This document shows, one piece after another, positions 50,401-58,062 of a stretch of 64,000 nucleotides of DNA. A program made the translations under genes and the position numbers. Source of the stretch: Ichthyosporea sp. XGB-2017a (lineage: Eukaryota > Opisthokonta > Ichthyosporea); the NCBI GenBank assembly GCA_002811675.1, contig PDIM01000003.1, positions 1 to 64,000 on the forward strand. The letters are read 5' to 3'. Below the pieces are notes generated by a model. It ran no database searches. It was not told the DNA's origin and worked only from the letters and a program-made list of their open reading frames with translations. The first letter of the stretch is position 1. Every line of letters starts with the position of its first letter.

Positions 50401-52779
50401 ATACCTACGAGTAACCAAATCGTCATCAAGTTTGAATTTTAGCTTGCGTAACTCGCTGGAACTGGTGTCACTCCCTTCTGCCATAAGATCAGTAACCTCT
50501 TTTTCCACTTTACGGCGCTCTTCATTGGTCATACCGGGCACTATCGGCTTGCGGTCCTGGTCGTACAAACGAAAGAGCCGTGAAGTAGACATTCTGTGGT
50601 AAAGGATCCGCATTTCATTCACTTCGTGCTGTGTAGGTTGTAATGGTGCAAACTCGGGCACAAGCATATCAAAAGGAGGCAACGAAGTGTTATGAGTTGC
50701 TTGCAGTTCATCATACTCTTTACGTGTCTTCTGTACATTGTGAATATGCAATTGATCCCTGCTTTCCAATCGCCCATATGCAAGCCTTTCTACAGTATAT
50801 TCACAATGCTTTTGGGTAGGTAAAATTACAGGTTCACGTCGAAGGGTTTTGCAACCAACAGTATAAGCTGCCAGGCATGCAAACTGCCATTCCACGGGAA
50901 AGTGTGGACCGTAACAGACACGACGAACAGTTGGAGAGTCCGCACCTATACATTCCATATTGTTTTCGTGCAATTCATCACTCAGAAAATCACAAAACCC
51001 CTTTGCGCGCATATTGTGACTTGTAAAAAAAGGTGGCAATCGGCTCATTTTTTTTTGTGTCTCAAGCTCCTCTAATTTTTCCGCTGCATCTTGGCCCTCC
51101 TCTAAGGATATTTCGGCCTTCTGGTTCAGTTTACGTTGACGTATCAGAGCCCGATCAATATCTTCCTGAAGTCGGATCCAAGACGAACCTTCATCCATTA
51201 ACGCTTTAAAGTCTTGAGCTGAAGATCCGATACCATACTTCTCTCCTTCTTTCTTCATTTCTGTCAATATCGGGTCGTTCGCTTCATCTGATACGGTGTG
51301 CTGTTTCGCACCGCGCCTTTTCTCACTGGAATCACCGGAAAATGTTTCAATCCACTCCTCATTCGGCAATTCATACATTCGTCTCATAAATTCCTCTTCA
51401 ATTGTAAGTGGCTTGGGTACCGTTCGTGGACGATCTTCATATAGGGCTCGATAAAAAGTCGAGTGAGGCACTTCACGTCTTAACGCACTAACAAGCTCCT
51501 CATTAAATACAGGATCATCTAGAAATTGGGGGTCATTCAAATGATACCTATCATTACGGGAATCAATCAGCTGCTGCTTTGTCATTTCTTCGTCTGATTC
51601 CACCATTGCCTCCAAATAGTGAACCGCGGAGATATTCAGCCAGCCATTCTTTGGATCGATAAAGGACCGACCCAACCTCTTGGTCAGGTACTCTACGTTC
51701 TCGCTCAGCATAACCCACTCTCCCACTTCCTCAGGATCATCGACGTGCAAGAAATAAGTATACGGATGAGAGGCGATACATTGCCCATTCGCGGCAGCAA
51801 ACACCATTGCCCACTCTTTCAGTGCTTGTCGAAGCATCTCTGCCCCATACACACCCCCTCGAGAATACACACCTCCAGGAAGATACCCTGCATTAACTCC
51901 ACGCAGCTGCTGCTCGTTCCAATAGCGTTCAGAATCCATAAATCCTTCGTTTCTGTCAAACTCTTCTCTCATGGCCTCCATTAGACGTCCGGTGCTAGGC
52001 AGCACCGGAGTACCATAGAAGTCCCGCTCGCATTCCCGGCGTAACATCTCATGTCGGGACGGGACTGGGTAGTGGGGCTGGAGAAGCTTCTTCCCTCGGG
52101 GATTAGTCACCAGCCGAATCAGGCGGGGATCCACCTCATCGTCGGCAGACTTGACCTGCTTAAAATCGTCGTTCAACCCAGGAATTGTCTCCGTCGGAGG
52201 TCGCTTCATCTTGGAGTTGTCTACTTTAGTGCGAAGGTGTGAGAACTTGTCTTTTGCTTTTGTCTTGGGCAAGGTTTTTCTTCCCTTCTTGTCCATAGCC
52301 AGATCTAAGTCTAGATCCAATTCATACTCTTCGCCAACTTTAAAGTTAAACGCGGATGAGTCCTCCTTATTGTCAGAGTCAGGACAAGAAGAAGAAGCAG
52401 AAGAGCAGTACTCCTCATTTACAGCACTATTTTTCTCATATTTCCTTTTTGCATCCTGTTCATCTTCCTTCTCTGCCATTGCGCTTTTCGTCTTAGCCCT
52501 TCTTCTCTTTTCCCTCTTCGCATCCCACTCCTCCTTCTCTTTACGCAACGCCTCCAATTTCACCACACTTTCTTCATCCAGTTGGTCGGGGTACGCCCTC
52601 TCAAGCGCTTCCAATACACGCTGTGCTGCCGGAGAATCCAACAGCAACTCCACATCTTCCTCCTCTTCCTCTTCTCCAGAAACATCCTTGCACACCAGCA
52701 ACAGGAAGGCAAACACAACGAGGAGGATGATCAGAGGTACCAACACCCTACTGTTCTTCTTCCGTGGAAGAGGCACCAT
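47461..52779 (-). CDS. 1772-aa membrane-anchored acidic protein of unknown family
   Basis: Single-exon gene. Basic N-terminus, hydrophobic anchor or signal at about 11-30 (VLVPLIILLVVFAFLLLVC), then a glutamate run and Lys/Glu-rich stretch. The middle (about 270-1150) looks globular, with scattered Cys and Trp (for example MRAKGFCDFLSDELHENNMEC and FPVEWQFACLAAYTVGCKT). About 1260-1560 is charged, helical and likely coiled coil. The last 120 residues are Asp/Glu/Tyr-rich (EDEDEQYDGDESDG and similar), ending CEEGDEDCFL. The acidic tail could bind calcium or cations in the secretory pathway. I recognise no domain. It lies among glycosylation genes and has ACAGCTGT 180 nt upstream, so a Golgi/ER scaffold or processing factor is a guess. 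Confidence 0.8.
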   Translation of the reverse strand: MVPLPRKKNSRVLVPLIILLVVFAFLLLVCKDVSGEEEEEEDVELLLDSPAAQRVLEALERAYPDQLDEESVVKLEALRKEKEEWDAKREKRRRAKTKSAMAEKEDEQDAKRKYEKNSAVNEEYCSSASSSCPDSDNKEDSSAFNFKVGEEYELDLDLDLAMDKKGRKTLPKTKAKDKFSHLRTKVDNSKMKRPPTETIPGLNDDFKQVKSADDEVDPRLIRLVTNPRGKKLLQPHYPVPSRHEMLRRECERDFYGTPVLPSTGRLMEAMREEFDRNEGFMDSERYWNEQQLRGVNAGYLPGGVYSRGGVYGAEMLRQALKEWAMVFAAANGQCIASHPYTYFLHVDDPEEVGEWVMLSENVEYLTKRLGRSFIDPKNGWLNISAVHYLEAMVESDEEMTKQQLIDSRNDRYHLNDPQFLDDPVFNEELVSALRREVPHSTFYRALYEDRPRTVPKPLTIEEEFMRRMYELPNEEWIETFSGDSSEKRRGAKQHTVSDEANDPILTEMKKEGEKYGIGSSAQDFKALMDEGSSWIRLQEDIDRALIRQRKLNQKAEISLEEGQDAAEKLEELETQKKMSRLPPFFTSHNMRAKGFCDFLSDELHENNMECIGADSPTVRRVCYGPHFPVEWQFACLAAYTVGCKTLRREPVILPTQKHCEYTVERLAYGRLESRDQLHIHNVQKTRKEYDELQATHNTSLPPFDMLVPEFAPLQPTQHEVNEMRILYHRMSTSRLFRLYDQDRKPIVPGMTNEERRKVEKEVTDLMAEGSDTSSSELRKLKFKLDDDLVTRRYYDGMLEKSSLGPNMFVSPRTVAMAFQGFSREFPDFCKYIAGESYSEDALEMVLKTAYGFVPEADMRNDDNKQTVHCKEMLNMCLIAPVSEQRGIEMFDQDILDKSLLCQMMYAQQCEVESFKRDATPFMAPAVLFEYDVPASRLQSLMTVSACPMEVKHMMTRTGRLALQRVAEMMFNEYVDDVNHKGIDEKLALGGYSEEISNFVPERAFVANHWISDPINLEYMLYGTDFCIVFDMIAEYNKLGDQEIIEKGRYSMDDDTLEHGDDKDDEKRTGPLYTKYSSLCTLEGEDAVRQVCMFDLRRSIPELFERENKLGFIKDGNSLRRNMCVSMVRAICNEDGVFSPLRRNERIKDPESHELALRYHPMFRKETIGTLQYEKDRLFGLNNVKLVNPATGQMYSLDEEEVFDNMDEEPLSPDLFTLSANESAKRLTEMESAMSDLEASVQYLEDDLEAYEDINSYNTKILSKLSSIREYVDQALGSTADELPENTLLGDTRNMLEKVNTLKEGTGREEIDVNDSASSSRYVDMKEKIRRALRLQTLLRLFESPLDLIMGDKAELEGVEELKKDEAQQVLRELVKEEMEDKIGSLELKWKREESERNSKKDRDSLAENLKKVGVGMSEAMHDENLVKLTDRVSDEEYKRMLDKMMSTGDIDQSKEQSLQKDKELIDKILNEYMKADDISKNNIEKLLGELLERPSRVKNYDDKSTIKLLDDVNISKEVDDVHKDKNGAPEGRVEGEIGLNDEWPAHFEEETIRKYVKKLRRIYSNAFHDPEVGDDVDGGKLDLSWLQEFEGYMASQAKGRISDPLSNDHVREQSEAIQSARSAVKRKVVLSNADTQFKQDEDNDLGEEFEVKKETAVEEASEDEDEQYDGDESDGGADGLYADEYEDKEELYDDEEEDNEEYYDDESDGDDDELYVDEFEDGDEYRYGAEERNNMMPIVGIDDEELERLYAEQGLKVTTSTECEEGDEDCFL

Positions 52780-53142
52780 CCCTGATCACGGGCTCGCAAG
52801 GAAACAATAAAAATCAAATCAATAACGCGCAAGAAAAACACAGCAAATACAAAACGCTGTGTTGCTTTGTAAATCTACAAAATCTAAAAAACAAAAAACA
52901 AAAAACAAAAAAAAAAGAAAACAAAGAAAACAAAAACCTCCACCAGACAAAACACAGCACAGCTGTTCTACAAATATTTCTGAAATTCCTGCAGGAATTC
53001 ATCACACCGTCCATTGACGTCTAGGGCTCCTTGGAAAGTAAACTGTCAAGGTGGCCTTTCATCCACACGAACAAAGACAGAAGGGATTCGAGACAAGGGA
53101 CAATATTGCGAGAAAGTAATTGTTATGTAGGTCTTTATTTTG
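52780..53142. promoter_or_regulatory. A-rich upstream region of the 1772-aa gene
   Basis: Long A-rich tract at about 52800-52945 on the plus strand, followed by ACAGCTGT at 52959-52966, a composition like the PMT/GT15 promoter at 27300-27440. No gene. Confidence 0.4.
52959..52966. promoter_or_regulatory. Palindromic E-box-like octamer ACAGCTGT
   Basis: Fourth promoter copy of the shared octamer, 180 nt upstream of the 1772-aa gene. Role inferred. Confidence 0.35.
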
Positions 53143-54693
53143 CTACTCAGTATTTGCCAGAACAAACCTCTGCAACTGTTGGAAATGGTACACCCAGAAT
53201 CGTGAAAACAGTCTTGGTCTTGGTCTTTGGAGAATGCTTGCAGTGGAGCCCTTATCTGCCGCATCGAATAAATGCTTGACAAGAGATAACCCCCACTGAT
53301 TCCAGTCCCGCAATATAATAACAGGCAAGCCCTCGTATAGATCAAGCTTTGTACCCGATAAAGACGTATCATCAGAGGCAAAAAAGAAATCATCTACAAA
53401 TGTTTTTATACATTGTTCGTCTGTTTCAGAGCATTCGAGATATTGATTCACACCTGCATTTACTTCATTCTTAGCATTTAATTGTTTAGCCACTCTTTCT
53501 GCAACCTCTCTTTGCTTTAAGGTCGCTTCATCTTTCTGAGCGACCACCACCACCACGGATCCCATATACAACCCTTCCCATGTTCGATGGCAGTCAATTC
53601 CGTTCCCACGAGGAGATAAAAGGAATCTGGTGTTACTTAGCTGGTCCAAGTAGACATCCCAACCAACTACCGGGGATTCATCAGCATTCAGCACTTGAAA
53701 CGCTTCATTCGGTTCTTTGCTTTCTGAATGTCCGCTTAAATGCTTCATCATATTTCTCGCATCATCATTAAAAAAAACTTCCTTCAGTCTATTAAACACC
53801 GGTTCCCGAACTTGTCGATGTGTATTGACTCTAAAATTGAGATAAAATGCTGTTGAGCGCTCACGCATGGGTTTTGCTTCACATGCCTTTGAATACAGAA
53901 GATTTGCATCTCCATGGGGCCACTGAGCATTCCCAATACCTATGGGAATTGTTCGCAGCCGTTCAAAGGCGCGCATATCACTCACATCCTTACTTTCATT
54001 TTCATCGTAAGGAGGCAACTCCACATTCTTCAGCTTCCAAGGATATTCGTTGTTCTGCCCGTACCAGTACCGTACCTTTGGCACCCGATAGTTTTTCCCT
54101 GTGGCAGTCGGTAGCCACATGTCTGCACTGAACCCCTCCGGCACGGGGGCATCATTGGGAAGAATCCGCAATAAAGGCAAAAAGCGGCCAGGGATGGACT
54201 CATCGGCATTGTGTGTGACTAAAATGATTTGATGCCGAATATGGGCCAAACAGTTATTAAAGAAATCTTGAGCGTAGTCCATCTTAAGAAATACAAGTTG
54301 TCCTGATTGAACATCCTCTGGGTTCAATTGGCCCTTAGTGCCACCTCCCCTTCCAAACTCGTCATCAAAGACATGGTCTGCCATTGCACGAAAAGAATCC
54401 CCAGTTAGAAAAGGATGAACGGCTCCCCTGACCCCATTGCGATGCCTGTCTAATCCAAACGGGGGCACTTGCGCTGCATCAAACTTATGTTCTTCTTTCA
54501 CCTCCCTATTATAAATATGCGGGTCGTATCTTTCCCAGACGAAAGAAGGCTCAGACAGGGGTGGGGGGAGGGAGGAGGAATAATACACAAGACCCGAAAG
54601 GAAAATCACACATACGAGGGCAAACAAACGAGCGGGGGCCCTTCCACCCTTCTCTCCTCCTTTGAAAATAAGATATTGCCAGCTTTTATTCAT
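53143..54693 (-). CDS. Exostosin-like GT47/RXYLT1-type glycosyltransferase
   Basis: 516 aa from ATG 54693; anchor at about 21-39. The second half carries the exostosin-type block NTRFLLSPRGNGIDCHRTWEG (about 350-370) followed by LYMGSVVVVV and, later, LYEGLPVIILRDWNQWG, the usual arrangement in GT47 and ribitol-xylosyltransferase RXYLT1-like proteins. Upstream, the LRTIPIGIGNAQWPHGD region fits the same fold. Related enzymes act in the Golgi on heparan, xyloglucan, pectin or O-mannosyl glycans; RXYLT1 works on O-mannose chains of dystroglycan. The specific role here is unknown. The in-frame codon at 54780 is GTG, so the later ATG is used. It is divergent from the GT-A-like gene at 55216. Confidence 0.75.
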   Translation of the reverse strand: MNKSWQYLIFKGGEKGGRAPARLFALVCVIFLSGLVYYSSSLPPPLSEPSFVWERYDPHIYNREVKEEHKFDAAQVPPFGLDRHRNGVRGAVHPFLTGDSFRAMADHVFDDEFGRGGGTKGQLNPEDVQSGQLVFLKMDYAQDFFNNCLAHIRHQIILVTHNADESIPGRFLPLLRILPNDAPVPEGFSADMWLPTATGKNYRVPKVRYWYGQNNEYPWKLKNVELPPYDENESKDVSDMRAFERLRTIPIGIGNAQWPHGDANLLYSKACEAKPMRERSTAFYLNFRVNTHRQVREPVFNRLKEVFFNDDARNMMKHLSGHSESKEPNEAFQVLNADESPVVGWDVYLDQLSNTRFLLSPRGNGIDCHRTWEGLYMGSVVVVVAQKDEATLKQREVAERVAKQLNAKNEVNAGVNQYLECSETDEQCIKTFVDDFFFASDDTSLSGTKLDLYEGLPVIILRDWNQWGLSLVKHLFDAADKGSTASILQRPRPRLFSRFWVYHFQQLQRFVLANTE

Positions 54694-55215
54694 GGCCAAT
54701 TGAGCAGATGAACCAATGGAAGCTAAGCCTGGGCTGACTTGAGCGTGGGGCAGCTTGATACCTACACTGTGGCAAGTCACGCAAGCGCCTTAAACCACTG
54801 GCAAGAGACCGAGAAAGAAGGGGATTATATGAAGACGAGGAGGGTGATGCTAGTCTAGATCAGAGCAGCTGAACAGATAATTCGACAGATAGATCGAGAG
54901 AGAGAAAGGCTGGCTCAAAGCAATTTTAAGCAAAACAAAACAACATTTCAACCAACAGGCCTGTGCCCTGTGGAGACTGGAGTAACTATTACATAGTTAT
55001 TACATAATAGCATAGTATGTAAGAAGGAGCGAGTATCTGTCAATCAAGCAGCCTCTAGGGTTACACAATGGAGGGTCTTTTGATGCCCTAACGCTAACCA
55101 GCATTCCAGAGGGGCTGCAGCAGGGCACGCTAACGGCTAAAGCTAAACGCTCCTTGTTTATAGCCACAGTAGCACAGTTGCGGGAAGGAGTGACTGTTGC
55201 ATAGACGGAACCTGT
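54694..55215. promoter_or_regulatory. Divergent promoter region, GT47 and GT-A-like genes
   Basis: No gene. CAGCTG at 54866-54871 lies 173 nt upstream of the GT47 ATG. Short repeated TTACATA-type words occur around 54990-55020. Confidence 0.4.
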
Positions 55216-56625
55216 ATGATGGACGAACAGAGGGGAAATGGTGAAGGGATTAAAGGACTCTTGGTGATGACAAAGTTGACGCGACCTTCTTTGTGTAGTG
55301 TTTCTTCCCCCGAGAGGCGGCGTGCATTGTTTGTTTACATTGGGGGAGCCTTTGCACTGGTTTCCCTGGTGCTGATAGTCCTGACTGGCATAGCTATCAT
55401 CTCTAATGGATTATCTAAGGACAAGAAGGTATTCACGTCTCCGATTAGATTCAATGTCAAGGAATGGGGTGTATCTTGGACGAACGAAGTGAGTATCGAA
55501 TCAAGGGGAGGAACTGAGAAAGAAGAGGGGGAGCCATTTGATGCTCGAAAAGAAGTTGTAAATCCACAAACATGTAAAGCAAAAGGGGCTTCATCCTCCC
55601 AGCCCGATTCTGTGAATATCATTTTTGCGTGCTTGGGTCCTTTGGCGTTTAGTAAGCATCAGGGATACGTGTGGAAAGCAGTTGAGCAGGCAAGATTATG
55701 GAATCCCCAGGCTGATGTGTACATGATTATCAGCCGGGATGCGTTGACTGGCGGGGGAGAAGATGAGATATTCCGAAATGCAAATCTGAGCAAAGTTCGA
55801 ATTGCTATTTATGATGATTTTGTTGAGACGAGTGAATTGAGTGGGAAGTTTCGAGAAGCATTTCATATTCAGGGGGATATGGTTCCCGACGGGAATACAG
55901 ACTTTGTCAGATTGACATCTGAAAGGATGTTTTCAGTTAACAGCTTGATACAAGCATGTGGGCTAAAGGATACATTTCATCTGGAAAATGATAACATGCT
56001 TTATGTTGACTTGCAGAAAGAACTCATGCCCAGCCTGGTTAGTTGTGAAACTGGGTTTGCCATTCCCCGGGCAGCCAATGAGTACATGATGGTGTCCTTT
56101 GTGTACATTCGCGATGCGGAATCTTTCAAGCCTTTGCTTTCTTTCATTGTGGAAGCGTATGACTCAACAAAGAAAGGGAATAATACCATCATGGATAGCC
56201 AGAGTGGGTTTGTGAATGATATGACCATACCAGTTAAGTTCTACGAAATGATAGTGGTGCCTCGTGGTGAAAAGCAGTTTCAAGAATTCCCAGCGTGGAT
56301 TCATTCTCCAAATGGCGATAGGAACTTTGAAAGGGAAAGTGAGTGTTTGTGGAAAGAGCAGGGATTCTTGTATGACGCTGCCGTATTGGGGCAGTTTTAT
56401 GCCGGGACATATGCCAAACCTACGGAGTCTCACTGGGAGGAAAATCGGCTTATGGATCCCAGGCAAATACCTCTAGAATGGAGAAGCGAGTCTGACACAC
56501 ATCCCGGGCTACACAGACCTTTTGTGGATGGACATCTTGTTGTTAACTTACACGTGCATTCGAAAAACCTTCAAGGATGGTCAAGTCTAGAAACTAAACC
56601 TGCATTAGTGACACCGCAAAAGTGA
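55216..56625 (+). CDS. Putative GT-A-type glycosyltransferase, unclassified
   Basis: 469 aa, type II membrane protein with an anchor at about 38-62. The lumenal domain begins VNIIFACLGPLAFSKHQGYVW, has a Rossmann-like NPQADVYMIISRD strand, and a central FHLENDNMLYVDL block (254-266) in the place where GT-A enzymes hold their metal-binding acidic motif. Later segments include a FVYIRDAESFKPLL stretch and a C-terminal HRPFVDGHLVVNLHVHSKNL. I cannot assign a CAZy family. Topology, the acidic motif and a shared promoter with the GT47 gene support a Golgi sugar transferase. ATG 55216 is followed directly by a second ATG. Confidence 0.6.
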   Translation: MMDEQRGNGEGIKGLLVMTKLTRPSLCSVSSPERRRALFVYIGGAFALVSLVLIVLTGIAIISNGLSKDKKVFTSPIRFNVKEWGVSWTNEVSIESRGGTEKEEGEPFDARKEVVNPQTCKAKGASSSQPDSVNIIFACLGPLAFSKHQGYVWKAVEQARLWNPQADVYMIISRDALTGGGEDEIFRNANLSKVRIAIYDDFVETSELSGKFREAFHIQGDMVPDGNTDFVRLTSERMFSVNSLIQACGLKDTFHLENDNMLYVDLQKELMPSLVSCETGFAIPRAANEYMMVSFVYIRDAESFKPLLSFIVEAYDSTKKGNNTIMDSQSGFVNDMTIPVKFYEMIVVPRGEKQFQEFPAWIHSPNGDRNFERESECLWKEQGFLYDAAVLGQFYAGTYAKPTESHWEENRLMDPRQIPLEWRSESDTHPGLHRPFVDGHLVVNLHVHSKNLQGWSSLETKPALVTPQK

Positions 56626-58062
56626 TTTGTGCTTATTAAAAAAGTGTTTTGTTTTATCATGTACTCTGTAAGTGATATACCTACGGTTGGATTTTCTGTG
56701 TGGTGGTACCTAACAACATGCATCTTACCCAAAGGAAGATATGTAAATATGAATCTTAACCAAGTAACTTCGTCAGACATATGCATTTATTTATAGACTA
56801 TAGTAATAAAAGAATAGCCCTGATTTCCAATTTGCCTCTCCGTCTTAGTCAAAAGAGCACGTATGAGTTTACCACTACTGTAGCTTGCAACACTTCTTGC
56901 CTGTAAGCTTGCTGTAAGCTCTTCAAATAGTGATCGTTCTTCTAGGTCACTGTGCTTGGACTAGGTATTTGAAACCACAGCTGATAGATAAGGAAGGAGT
57001 GAGAGTGCTGTTTAGTTTGGTATCGCTGCTTCTGTTTTTGCGGATTTGGAATGGGAATGGGTTGATTCTGGGCCGAAAGAAAGGATCTTTGAGTCATAGT
57101 GGCATGTATTTCGATAAGAGCGGCAGTTCCCATCTGGAACACGCGGGCATAAGGAAGACAATTCAGCGATTCTACTCGCCAAACTATAAAACTTTTCGTT
57201 TGGGAGAATATGAAGGGCATGACGTATTTTCCTCGCATACTTATTTCGGACTATCTGCGCTCTCTTTTTGATCATATTTATTGCTACTGTACTTTGTTGC
57301 GCATGTGCGGCCCAAAGTCTTCTGATCGAGGCACCGGAGATGAAAAATGCAGCAATATTACAGTTCTGAAGGAACGCTCTCATATGAGGTCTCCTGAACT
57401 GATTGAGCGGTGTGGGGCGATAGGGAAAGAAATCGACACGTTTAGTTTCTGCTACAATCCACACACCAGAAAGGGTAAAGCATTGATAACTCTCACTTCG
57501 GAGGGCACATGTATTCACCCTGTGTTTGCCATTAGGCTCTCTGGAAGTGCTGTGGTGTTTGGAAGGCAGGCTATTAGCGAACCAATGTCAACTAAAGGGT
57601 AAATGGTTTGGCTTTGTATATTTATGTCCCTTTCAAATCCTTGGCCCACCTGGTCGTAATGGTGCATGTGAAATTCAAAAGACTTGACAGAGTTATGCTG
57701 CGGCAAAAGCATTTCTTGATTGGTTTTTCAATTATAACTGTTGCGCTTCCACACTCCACTCCTTTCCAAAACCCATTCGGCTGCATTTTTGGCGCCATCT
57801 TTGTTCAGGCGTTCTTTTTTTCCTTTTCCACAGTCAAAATATTCCCTTGAGGGAATATAGTAACATATCCCCCCTGGGGATTGAGTTAACCAAAACTATT
57901 TTACCTCACATTCCAGTAATTTGTCATTTCCACTTCAGTGTTATGTCAGTGTGTGTGTGTGGTAATAATTGGATACACTGCTTTGGTGTGTGTTGTCGAT
58001 GACTGTCTGTCTGCTATTGTTTAAATCGTAAGTTGTTCACTAGCTGAGGTGTTTCTGTATAG
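56626..58062. other. Unresolved 1.4-kb region with competing reading frames
   Basis: Plus-strand frames at 56930-57271 and 57210-57602 overlap a 168-codon minus-strand frame (57518-57012, opening at a GTG). Each has protein-like stretches (plus: KTIQRFYSPNYKTFRLGEYEG; minus: IVRNKYARKIRHALHILPN) but no known motif. It could hold a small gene with introns or a relic; I cannot decide the strand. Confidence 0.25.
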
